From: Subdoligranulum variabile
GTDB taxonomy: Bacteria > Bacillota > Clostridia > Oscillospirales > Ruminococcaceae
DNA: 64,000 bases
NCBI RefSeq assembly: GCF_025152575.1
Contig: NZ_CP102293.1
Coordinates: forward strand, 1,612,001-1,676,000
Reading direction: 5' to 3'
Shown here: piece by piece, positions 57,111 through 64,000 of the stretch
How the letters are laid out: each line of letters opens with the position of its first letter
Numbering within the stretch: position 1 is the stretch's first letter
The notes under the pieces: model-generated
Seen by the model: the letters and a program-made list of their open reading frames with translations, nothing else
Database searches by the model: none
Told to the model about the DNA's origin: nothing
Made by a program: the position numbers and the translations under genes

Positions 57111-58016
57111 ATGCTTACCGTGACGTTGCTGGGCTGCGGCGGCACCCAGCCGCTGCCCCACCGGGCGCTGTCCGCCCTCACCGTCAGCGTGGGGGGCGCC
57201 GCCGTATTGCTGGACTGCGGCGAGGGTACCCAGACCGCCCTGCGCCGCTGGGGCGTCAGCGCCTACCGGCTGACCCACATCCTGCTCACCCACTACCACG
57301 GGGACCACATCCTGGGCCTGCCGGGCCTGCTGCAGACCCTGTCCAGCCTGGGCCGCACCGGGCCGCTGACCATCACCGGCCCGGCGGGGCTGGACGCCGT
57401 GGCGGCGCCCATCGCTGCCCTGGCGGGACCGCTGCCCTTTGCCGTGCACTGGCAGGAGGCGGGGGACCAGCCCTTCGGGGCGGGACCTCTCACCGTGACG
57501 CCGGTGCCCCTGCAGCACCGGGTGCCCTGCTGCGGCTATGCGCTGCATCTGCCCCGGGCCGGACGGTTCGACACCGCCCGGGCGCTGGCGGCGGGGGTGC
57601 CGGTCTCCCTGTGGGGACGGCTGCAGGCAGGGGAGGCCGTGGGCGGCTTCACCCCCGACCAGGTGCTCGGCCCGCCCCGGCGGGGGCTGACCGTGGTCTA
57701 CGCCACCGACACCAGCCCCTGCCCGGCGCTGCTGGAAGCCGCCCGGGACGCCGACCTGCTCTGCATGGACGCCACCTACCCCGACGACGCCGACCGGGAC
57801 AAGGCCCGGCTCTACGGCCACGCCACCTGCCGGGAAACCGGCGCCCTGGCCGCCGAAGCCGGGGTGCGGCGGCTCTGGCTGACCCACTATTCCGCCGCCG
57901 TCACCGACCTGGAACCGGGGCTGGCGGCGGCCCGCAGCCAATACCCCGGCGCCGTGGCCGGTACCGACGGACTGCGGCTGGAACTGGATTTTGACAAAGA
58001 GGACGAACCGACGTGA
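57111..58016 (+). CDS. rnz: Ribonuclease Z
   Basis: 301 residues, GAAAGGGGG upstream. Metallo-beta-lactamase fold with the zinc motif LTHYHGDHILGLPGLLQ, VLLDCGEGTQTALRR, a flexible-arm region (about residues 140-190), VVYATDTSPC and LTHYS near the end. It processes tRNA 3' ends. Extended -10 TGCTATAAT lies 45 bases upstream. It overlaps the NusG-II gene by GTGA. Confidence 0.92.
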   Translation: MLTVTLLGCGGTQPLPHRALSALTVSVGGAAVLLDCGEGTQTALRRWGVSAYRLTHILLTHYHGDHILGLPGLLQTLSSLGRTGPLTITGPAGLDAVAAPIAALAGPLPFAVHWQEAGDQPFGAGPLTVTPVPLQHRVPCCGYALHLPRAGRFDTARALAAGVPVSLWGRLQAGEAVGGFTPDQVLGPPRRGLTVVYATDTSPCPALLEAARDADLLCMDATYPDDADRDKARLYGHATCRETGALAAEAGVRRLWLTHYSAAVTDLEPGLAAARSQYPGAVAGTDGLRLELDFDKEDEPT

Positions 58017-58363
58017 CATTTTTGCAAAAACACCGCAAGGACCTGCTGTTTACGGCGGTACTGCTGGTGCTGGCGGGGGTGCTGTTCCGCTTCACCCATC
58101 CCGGCGGCGCCGGGACGGTGGCTGTGCTGCGGTACGGCGACCCCCAGACCGAACAGATCATCGACCTGACCAAGGACGCCCGGTACGACATCGACACCGG
58201 GGTGTATACCATCCATCTGCAGGTGGCGGAGGGCGGCATCGCCTTCGTGGACAGTCCCTGTCCCGACCACACCTGCGAGGGCTTCGGCGTACTGCGCAAT
58301 GTGGGCGACTGGGCCGCCTGCCTGCCCGCCCAAGCCAGCCTGACCATCGAAGAAAGCCCCTGA
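58013..58363 (+). CDS. Membrane-anchored NusG domain II protein
   Basis: 116 residues from a GTG overlapping the rnz stop. One N-terminal membrane helix (LLFTAVLLVLAGVLFRF, about 11-27) precedes an extracellular NusG domain II with VAVLRYGDP, the paired CPDHTCEGFG and AACLPAQASLTIEE. These small proteins are common in Clostridia; function is not known. Confidence 0.8.
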   Translation: MTFLQKHRKDLLFTAVLLVLAGVLFRFTHPGGAGTVAVLRYGDPQTEQIIDLTKDARYDIDTGVYTIHLQVAEGGIAFVDSPCPDHTCEGFGVLRNVGDWAACLPAQASLTIEESP

Positions 58364-58379
58364 ACAAAGGAGTGTACCC

Positions 58380-58880
58380 ATGAAACCGACCTTCAAACAA
58401 GTGACCAAGACCCGCTACGTGGAGCTGGTGAGCGAGCTGGCCAAGGAGATCTTCGTGCAGCATTACACGAAGCTCACCCCCAAGGTGGCCGCCGCCCTGG
58501 CCGACAAATACCAGAGCGACGTGCTCACCGACGACGAGATCCACAGCGGGGTCATCAACTATTTTCTGATCTATCTGGGCAGCGAGCCGGTGGGCTATTT
58601 TGCCATGGACTTAGGGCCTGCGGGGGCGCTGTGTCTCAGCCGTCTGTTCCTGAAAGAGAAGGCCCGGGGTCAGGGCATCGGCCGCAGCGTGGTGGCCTAC
58701 GCCCAGAAGCTGGCCGAGGGCGACGGCCGCAGCCGCCTGTACATGCAGGTGTGGGCCCGGGACCTGAAAGCCGAGATGTTCTGCAAGAAATGCCGGTTCC
58801 GCAAGGCGGAGACGGTGCCCGTGGAGGTGCTGCCCGGCGTGACGCTGGACATCACCACCTGGGAAAAACTTTGGAGATGA
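58380..58880 (+). CDS. GNAT-family N-acetyltransferase
   Basis: 166 residues, AAAGGAG upstream. The acetyl-CoA motif A is visible as LSRLFLKEKARGQGIGRSVVAYAQKLA, followed by a beta-bulge and VWARDLKAEMFCKKCRFRKAET. Substrate is unknown. It lies 16 bases after the NusG-II gene and 4 bases before sbcD, so these genes form one transcription unit. Confidence 0.85.
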   Translation: MKPTFKQVTKTRYVELVSELAKEIFVQHYTKLTPKVAAALADKYQSDVLTDDEIHSGVINYFLIYLGSEPVGYFAMDLGPAGALCLSRLFLKEKARGQGIGRSVVAYAQKLAEGDGRSRLYMQVWARDLKAEMFCKKCRFRKAETVPVEVLPGVTLDITTWEKLWR

Positions 58881-58884
58881 CTGC

Positions 58885-60015
58885 ATGAAATTTCTGCATC
58901 TGGCGGACCTGCACCTGGGCAAACGGGTGAACGGGTTCGATCTGCTGGAGGACCAGCGTTTCATCCTGGAACAGGTGCTGGCCCTGTGTGACGAACACGA
59001 CGTGGAGGCCGTGCTGCTGGCGGGGGACATCTACGACGCCCCGGTGCCGCCGGCGTCGGCCTGCACCCTGCTGGACTGGTTCCTGACCCAGCTGGCGGGG
59101 CGGCGCATCCCGGTGCTGGCCATCGCGGGCAACCACGACAGCGCCGAGCGGCTGGATTTTGCGGCGGGACTGCTGGCGGCCCAGGGGGTACACCTGGCCG
59201 GACGGTTCACCGGCGCACCGCGCCAGATCGTGCTCAACGACCGCCACGGCCCGGTGGAGTTCACCCTGCTGCCCTTTGTGCGGGCGGCCACCGTGCGCCA
59301 TTTTCTGCCCGACGCCGACCTGCCCGACTACGACAGCGCCGTGGCCGCGGCCCTGGGAGCCTGCCAGCCGGCAGCGCCCCGGCGGGTGCTGCTGGCCCAC
59401 CAGATGGTGGTGGCGGGGGTCTGCCCGCCCCAGCTGTCCGGCAGCGAGACGGCACCCCTGACGGTGGGCACGGTGGATTCCATCGACGCTTCCCGGTTTG
59501 ACGGCTTTGCCTATGCGGCCCTGGGGCACATCCACCGGGCCCAGCGGGTGGGCAGCGACACCGTGCGGTACGCCGGGGCGCCGCTGTGCTATCACCTGGA
59601 CGAGTGCGGCACGGAAAAATCCGTGACGCTGGTGGACCTGGGCCGCCGCGGCGTGGAGGACATCCAGCTGCTGCCCCTGATCCCCCGCCGCGCCATGCGC
59701 CACCTGACGGGACCGCTGGCCAAACTCACCGAACATCCCACCGACACGGGGGATTACATCTGGGCTACGCTGACCGACCCCACGCCGCTGCCCGACGCCA
59801 TGGCCGCCCTGCGGGCTGCCTACCCCAACGCCATGCGGCTGGACTACCAGCCCCGGGGCAGCGCCGCCGGTCCTGCCGACGCGGCCCTGGCCGTGCGGGG
59901 CAAGCCCTTTGCCGAGCTGTTCCAGGACTTTTTCACCCAGATGAACGGCCGCCCCCTGACCATCGAGGAGGCCCGGGCCGTGAAGCAGCTGCGAGAGGAG
60001 GCCGCCAAAGCATGA
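58885..60015 (+). CDS. sbcD: SbcD, nuclease subunit of SbcCD
   Basis: 376 residues. Mre11-type phosphoesterase motifs: FLHLADLHLGKRV, LLAGDIYDAPVPP, IAGNHDSAERL, a HQM motif and ALGHIHRAQ, with a SbcD C-terminal capping domain and RPLTIEEARAVKQLREEA tail. With SbcC it cuts DNA hairpins and double-strand ends. It overlaps sbcC by ATGA. In a genome so rich in palindromes this complex would be especially relevant, which is inference. Confidence 0.95.
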   Translation: MKFLHLADLHLGKRVNGFDLLEDQRFILEQVLALCDEHDVEAVLLAGDIYDAPVPPASACTLLDWFLTQLAGRRIPVLAIAGNHDSAERLDFAAGLLAAQGVHLAGRFTGAPRQIVLNDRHGPVEFTLLPFVRAATVRHFLPDADLPDYDSAVAAALGACQPAAPRRVLLAHQMVVAGVCPPQLSGSETAPLTVGTVDSIDASRFDGFAYAALGHIHRAQRVGSDTVRYAGAPLCYHLDECGTEKSVTLVDLGRRGVEDIQLLPLIPRRAMRHLTGPLAKLTEHPTDTGDYIWATLTDPTPLPDAMAALRAAYPNAMRLDYQPRGSAAGPADAALAVRGKPFAELFQDFFTQMNGRPLTIEEARAVKQLREEAAKA

Positions 60016-62507
60016 AACCCCTGTACCTGACCCTGTGTGCCTTCGGGCCCTATGCCGGGCGCACCGAGCTGGATTTTGCCAAATTCGGCGGCAGCGGCCT
60101 GTTCCTGATCGGCGGCGACACCGGCGCCGGCAAGACCGCCCTGTTTGACGCCATCACCTTTGCCCTCTACGGCGAGACCACCGGCGAAAACCGCAAGACC
60201 ACCATGCTGCGCAGCGATTTCGCCGCCCCCGACGCCGAGACCTTCGTGGAGCTGACCTTCGCCCACCGGGGCCGCACCTACGTGGTGCGCCGCTGGCCGG
60301 AGCAGCAGCGCGCCGCCAAGCGGGGCAGCGGCATCGTGAAAAGCCCGCCCCGGGCGGAACTGATCCGGGAACCGGAAGCCCCGGTCTCGGGCGCCCAGGC
60401 CGTGACGGCGGCGGTGGTCAAGTTGCTGGGCATCGACGCCAAGCAGTTTGCCCAGGTGTCCATGCTGGCCCAGAACGACTTCACCCGGCTGCTCAACGCG
60501 CCGTCCGCCGACCGCGCCGACATCCTGCGCCAGATCTTTGACACCGCCGACCACCAGCGGCTGGGACAGGCGGCCATCCGCCACGCCCGGGAGGCCGACG
60601 AGGCCTGCCGCCGTCTGGAGGAGGTGCTGCTCATGCATGTGGGCAGCCTGCTGGGCGCCGGGGCCGACGAGGAGACCGCCGCCGAACTGCAGAAGATCCA
60701 GGACGCCCGGGACGCCTTCGGGGCGGCGGGGGCGGTGGACCTGGCCAAACGGCTGCTGGAATTTGACGAGGCCATCGAGGCCCGGCAGAACGAGGTCATG
60801 GCCGACCTGGACGAGAAGATCGCCCGGGGAGACGCCGGGGTCAAGCTGGCCGAGGAACGGGTAGCCCGGCGGCGTCAGCTGGCGGGGCTGGTGGCGGAGG
60901 AAGCCCGCACGGCGGAGGTGCAGCGCCAGACCGAGGCGCTGCAGACCGAGCTGCAGACCCGCAGCGACGCGCTGAAACAGACCATCGCCGACACCGAGGC
61001 CGCCCGGGACGCCCTGGGCAAGACCGACACCGAGCAGGTGCGGCTGGAACACCACATCGAACTGGCGGAGAACCTGACCGCCACCTGCGAAACCCTGCTG
61101 CGCAGCCTGACGGCGGCGGATCAGGCCGCCGAAACGGCCGCCGCCCGCCAGCAGGACTACGTAAAGGCCCAGGCCGCGCTGGACGAGGCCGAGGCTCAGT
61201 ACGCCGCGCTGCAGCGGCAGCTCAACGCCAACCGGGCGGGCCTGCTGGCCCAGCAATTGCAGCCGGGGCAGCCCTGCCCGGTCTGCGGTTCCACCGAACA
61301 CCCCTGCCCGGCCCAGCTGCCGGGGGACCATGTGACCGAACAGGCCCTGGAGGAGCGGGAACAGGCCCTCACCGCCCAGCGGCGGGACACGGCGGCCTCC
61401 TCCCGCACGGCAGGGGATGCGGCCGCCCGGGCGGCCGAGCTGCGGGCCGCCCTGACCCGGGACGCGGCCTCCTTTTTTGCCCGCCGCGCCGGGCGGTACA
61501 CCGGCAAACCGGCGGAGGAACTCTCCCCGGCGGAGCTGCGCGCCGCCCTGGAGGAACAGAAGACCAGTCTGGCCGAGGGGCTGAAAGGCCTGCGGGCCCA
61601 GCACGACGAATACAAGCGCCAGAGCGACAAGGCCCGGGCGCTGTCCGACCAGCTGGACAACCTGAACAACCAGCTGAAAGGGCTGGAAAAGCAGGCCTTT
61701 GCGGCCTCCCGCAAGGCGGCCAACGCCAAGGCGGGCCACGCTGCGGCGGCCGCCCGGGTGCAGCAGATGCAGGAGACGGTGCCCGGCAAGGAGGAATCCG
61801 ACGCCCTGGCCAAGCTCCAGCAGGCCCTGGCCCGGCTGCGGGCCGACCGCGCCGCCGCCACCAACGCCCGGGACGCCGCCGTCCACCGGCTGCACACCAA
61901 CCGCGCCGCCCTGGAGGGCATGGAAAAGACGCTGCGGGCCCTCTCCGCCGCCCGGGACAAACGGGCCATGTGGGACAATCTGTCCAAGACCATCAACGGC
62001 AACCTGGCCGGCAAGGTCAAGCTGCCCTTTGAACAGTACGTCCAGGCCTTCTACTTCGACGGCGTGGTGGAGGCGGCGAATCTGCGCTTCACCCGGATGA
62101 CCGACGGCCAGTACCGGCTGCTCCGCCGCAAGAGCGAGGCGGTGGGCGGCAAGACCGCCCTGGACCTGGACGTCTTCGACGCCTACACCGGCAAGACCCG
62201 CCCGGTGGGCAGTCTGTCGGGAGGGGAGAGCTTCATGGCCGCCCTCTGCCTGGCGCTGGGCATCAGCGACACCATCCAGCAGAACGCCGGGGGCGTCACC
62301 ATCGAGACCCTCTTCATCGACGAGGGCTTCGGTACCCTGGATTCCGACAGCCTGGAAAAGGCGGTGGACACGTTGGCGGGCCTCGCCGGCGGTGATAAGC
62401 TCATCGGGGTCATCTCCCACGTGGAGGCGCTGCAGTCCCGCCTGACGCGGCAGATCCGGGTCACCAAGACCCGCGCCGGCAGCAAGGCGGAGATTGTGCT
62501 GGAATAA
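60012..62507 (+). CDS. sbcC: SbcC, SMC-like ATPase subunit of SbcCD
   Basis: 831 residues. Walker A is GDTGAGKTALFD (about 35-46), then the Q-loop AQNDFTRLL. Long Ala/Glu/Arg-rich coiled coils surround a zinc hook CPVCG (about residues 421-425). The C-terminal half has signature LSGGESFMAALCLALG (near 735) and Walker B LFIDEGFGTLD (near 767). It is somewhat shorter than E. coli SbcC, in its coiled coils. It ends the rnz-to-sbcC transcription unit. Confidence 0.95.
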   Translation: MKPLYLTLCAFGPYAGRTELDFAKFGGSGLFLIGGDTGAGKTALFDAITFALYGETTGENRKTTMLRSDFAAPDAETFVELTFAHRGRTYVVRRWPEQQRAAKRGSGIVKSPPRAELIREPEAPVSGAQAVTAAVVKLLGIDAKQFAQVSMLAQNDFTRLLNAPSADRADILRQIFDTADHQRLGQAAIRHAREADEACRRLEEVLLMHVGSLLGAGADEETAAELQKIQDARDAFGAAGAVDLAKRLLEFDEAIEARQNEVMADLDEKIARGDAGVKLAEERVARRRQLAGLVAEEARTAEVQRQTEALQTELQTRSDALKQTIADTEAARDALGKTDTEQVRLEHHIELAENLTATCETLLRSLTAADQAAETAAARQQDYVKAQAALDEAEAQYAALQRQLNANRAGLLAQQLQPGQPCPVCGSTEHPCPAQLPGDHVTEQALEEREQALTAQRRDTAASSRTAGDAAARAAELRAALTRDAASFFARRAGRYTGKPAEELSPAELRAALEEQKTSLAEGLKGLRAQHDEYKRQSDKARALSDQLDNLNNQLKGLEKQAFAASRKAANAKAGHAAAAARVQQMQETVPGKEESDALAKLQQALARLRADRAAATNARDAAVHRLHTNRAALEGMEKTLRALSAARDKRAMWDNLSKTINGNLAGKVKLPFEQYVQAFYFDGVVEAANLRFTRMTDGQYRLLRRKSEAVGGKTALDLDVFDAYTGKTRPVGSLSGGESFMAALCLALGISDTIQQNAGGVTIETLFIDEGFGTLDSDSLEKAVDTLAGLAGGDKLIGVISHVEALQSRLTRQIRVTKTRAGSKAEIVLE

Positions 62508-62607
62508 GAATTTCTTTGCGAAGAAGAGCGGCAACACAGGAGGCTCGCGCTTCCTTTCTGTGTTCCTTTTTGAGCGACCAAAAAGGAACCGAAAAAGTCG
62601 CCGCTAC

Positions 62608-62857
62608 TTCCGAGGCGCGGGGCACGGCTCAAGGGGCCTGCGGGCCCCTTAAGAAACCCCGGAGGTCTGGGGATGTCGCCCGAGACGATTTGATTTATCA
62701 CGGCGGTGCAAGCTCACCGACCCGGCCCGCCCGTGGCTGCGGTGCAAGCTCATCCGGTCTCCGCGTTCTGAAACCCCGCCCGCCTTCGCGGACGGGCCCT
62801 GACCGGGAACGGGAAATTTCCCACCGCACCCCGGCGCATCCCATTTTGGTTTGTCTG
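62608..62857 (+). repeat. 250-bp dispersed repeat, copy 2
   Basis: Same length and almost the same sequence as 28551-28800, same orientation relative to the window. Confidence 0.8.
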
Positions 62858-62926
62858 TAGGGCGGGGATTTATCCCCGCCGGATGGTGGTGCGGGATTCC
62901 CGGATTATGATATGGGAGTTTCTTTG

Positions 62927-62952
62927 CCTACTTTCTTTGCAAAGAAAGTAGG
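62927..62952. repeat. TTGCAA-centred palindrome, 26 bp
   Basis: Third exact copy of the CCTACTTTCTTTG palindrome, 23 bases before the decarboxylase start. Confidence 0.8.
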
Positions 62953-62975
62953 TTTGCAAAAAAGGAACAAAGACT

Positions 62976-64000
62976 ATGCAATCTATCTTACAACAACAAT
63001 GTGAAGCGCTGGCCGCGGCGCGGTATCCCTTGCACATGCCGGGGCACAAGCGGCGGACGGCTCCTGCGCCGGGGCTGGGATGTTACGCCTTCGACCTCAC
63101 CGAGATCCAGGGCGCCGACGACCTCCACGACGCCGACGGTATCCTGGCCGACGCCATGAGCCGCACCGCCGCCCTCTACGGCTCCGCCCGGTGCTGGTAC
63201 CTGGTGGGCGGCTCCACCGTGGGGCTGCTGGCGGGCATCCGCGCCGCCGCCCCCTTCGGCAGCGAGGTCCTGGTGGCCCGCAACTGCCACAAGGCCGTCT
63301 ACCACGCCCTCGAGCTGGGCCGCCTCACCGCCCACTATCTGACGCCCCCCGTGGTGCCGGACTTCGGCGTCTACGGCAGCGTGCCCCCCGCCGCGGTGGC
63401 CGCCGCCCTGGACGCCCACCCCGCCGTGCGGTGCGTCATTTTGACCAGCCCCACCTACGAGGGCGTCCAGAGCGACCTCAAGGCCATCGCGGACCTCTGC
63501 CACGCCCGGGGCGTGCCCCTCCTCGTGGACGAGGCCCACGGCGCCCACTATCTGCCTCTGGCCGAACCCTGCGGCTGGCGGGGCGGCGCCGTGGCGGCCG
63601 GGGCCGACCTCGTCGTGCAGAGCGCCCACAAGACGCTGCCCAGCCTGACCCAGACCGCCTGGCTGCATCTCAACGGTACCCGCATCGACCCCGCCGCCGT
63701 GGAACGGCAGCTGGACGTCTTCGAGACCAGCTCCCCCAGCTATCCGCTCCTCGTCAGCCTGGACGGCTGCACCGGCTGGCTGGCCACCGAAGGCCCCGCC
63801 GCCTTCGCCGCCTGGCGGCAGCGGCTGGACCGGTTCGCCGCCGCGGCCCGGCCATGGCACCACACCCCGGTGCTGGGCCTCGGGGCCGAACGGCAGGACT
63901 TTTACGGCTATGACGACGGCAAGATTTTGCTGCGCATCGGCGCGGCGGGAGCCGCCGACCTGCGGGGGGCCGGCTTCGAGCCGGAGATGGTCTGCGGCCC
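62976..64000 (+). CDS. Orn/Lys/Arg decarboxylase family protein (3' end outside the window)
   Basis: The frame opens at ATG 62976 behind AAAAGGAACAAAG and is still open at 64000 (341 codons seen). The fold-type I PLP enzyme pattern is clear: YPLHMPGHKRR, FDLTEIQGADDLHDADGIL, YLVGGSTVGLLAGIRA, VLVARNCHKAVYHALEL, TSPTYEGVQSDL, VDEAHGAHY and the PLP lysine in SAHKTLPSLTQTAWLH. It matches the shorter Firmicute lysine or arginine decarboxylases lacking the N-terminal wing domain. Amino acid specificity is not decided. Confidence 0.9.
   Translation, partial: MQSILQQQCEALAAARYPLHMPGHKRRTAPAPGLGCYAFDLTEIQGADDLHDADGILADAMSRTAALYGSARCWYLVGGSTVGLLAGIRAAAPFGSEVLVARNCHKAVYHALELGRLTAHYLTPPVVPDFGVYGSVPPAAVAAALDAHPAVRCVILTSPTYEGVQSDLKAIADLCHARGVPLLVDEAHGAHYLPLAEPCGWRGGAVAAGADLVVQSAHKTLPSLTQTAWLHLNGTRIDPAAVERQLDVFETSSPSYPLLVSLDGCTGWLATEGPAAFAAWRQRLDRFAAAARPWHHTPVLGLGAERQDFYGYDDGKILLRIGAAGAADLRGAGFEPEMVCG

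Larger units (their letters stand above)
62508..62975. other. Gene-free repeat region before the decarboxylase
   Basis: Contains a CTTCCTTTCTGTGTTCC unit, a AAAAAGGAACCGAAAAA stretch, copy 2 of the 250-bp repeat (62608-62857), a GGCGGGGAT/ATCCCCGCC hairpin (about 62861-62880) and a 26-bp palindrome (62927-62952). No gene is supported. Confidence 0.6.

Overview
The window looks like chromosomal DNA of a GC-rich, anaerobic, gut-type Firmicute, most likely an oscillospiraceal or ruminococcal bacterium of the Faecalibacterium/Subdoligranulum/Gemmiger kind. This placement is inference. It rests on the high GC content, Firmicute-style AGGAGG ribosome binding sites with frequent GTG and TTG starts, a SCIFF peptide with its radical-SAM maturase, an NfnAB-type electron-bifurcating pair, a fermentative D-lactate dehydrogenase, an LPxTG-like surface protein, and very many dispersed intergenic palindromes. 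No rRNA, tRNA or CRISPR array was seen.

Layout. 1-7870: start of a divergent Rrf2-type regulator, then a tight run of three tandem sirtuin paralogues of the SirTM (class M) type, a CGGC-domain protein, and ArsR, AraC and RpiR regulators, followed by a GH4 glycosidase and a TetR regulator. 8071-14099: an accessory island. It begins at a GH3 glucosidase gene cut after 135 codons and carries two XRE regulators, uncharacterised proteins, a SpoT-like HD protein, a 620-base hairpin-rich gap, a large serine recombinase and a repeat-filled right flank. 14100-22103: a secreted protein, PutP, DUF3237 and PNPOx-like genes, then an ECF sigma factor co-transcribed with a membrane protein and an ABC-2 type exporter. 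22618-28318: a cytidylate-kinase-like protein and two complete polar amino acid ABC importers. 28922-36342: thioredoxin/reductase pair, M32 carboxypeptidase, glycosyltransferase, zinc-ribbon membrane protein, operator-controlled small gene and Xaa-Pro aminopeptidase. 36546-41065: two CobW-type GTPases (one with a His/Cys tandem repeat, one fused to a DUF1980-like domain) and the SCIFF system. 41161-41308: a cluster of DnaA-box-like 9-mers. 42946-48272: GT39-like membrane protein, nfnA-nfnB and a phosphoesterase. 48505-55116: an IS110 element, a tyrosine recombinase gene with an early amber codon, a 27-bp inverted-repeat-bounded segment holding a promoter, a second recombinase-like gene lacking catalytic residues, and a sortase-anchored surface protein. 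55292-64000: D-lactate dehydrogenase, RidA, RNase Z, NusG-II protein, GNAT, SbcD-SbcC and the start of an Orn/Lys/Arg decarboxylase.

The most notable systems are (1) the putative invertible promoter at 50771-51075 between two recombinase genes and upstream of a surface protein; (2) the three-sirtuin operon, in which the catalytic His position reads Gln, Gln and Glu; and (3) several families of intergenic structured repeats. The repeats include TTGCAA-centred palindromes whose arms vary while pairing is kept, composite terminators built from two of them, a hairpin family with a CATGTCC core, and a 250-bp near-identical pair.
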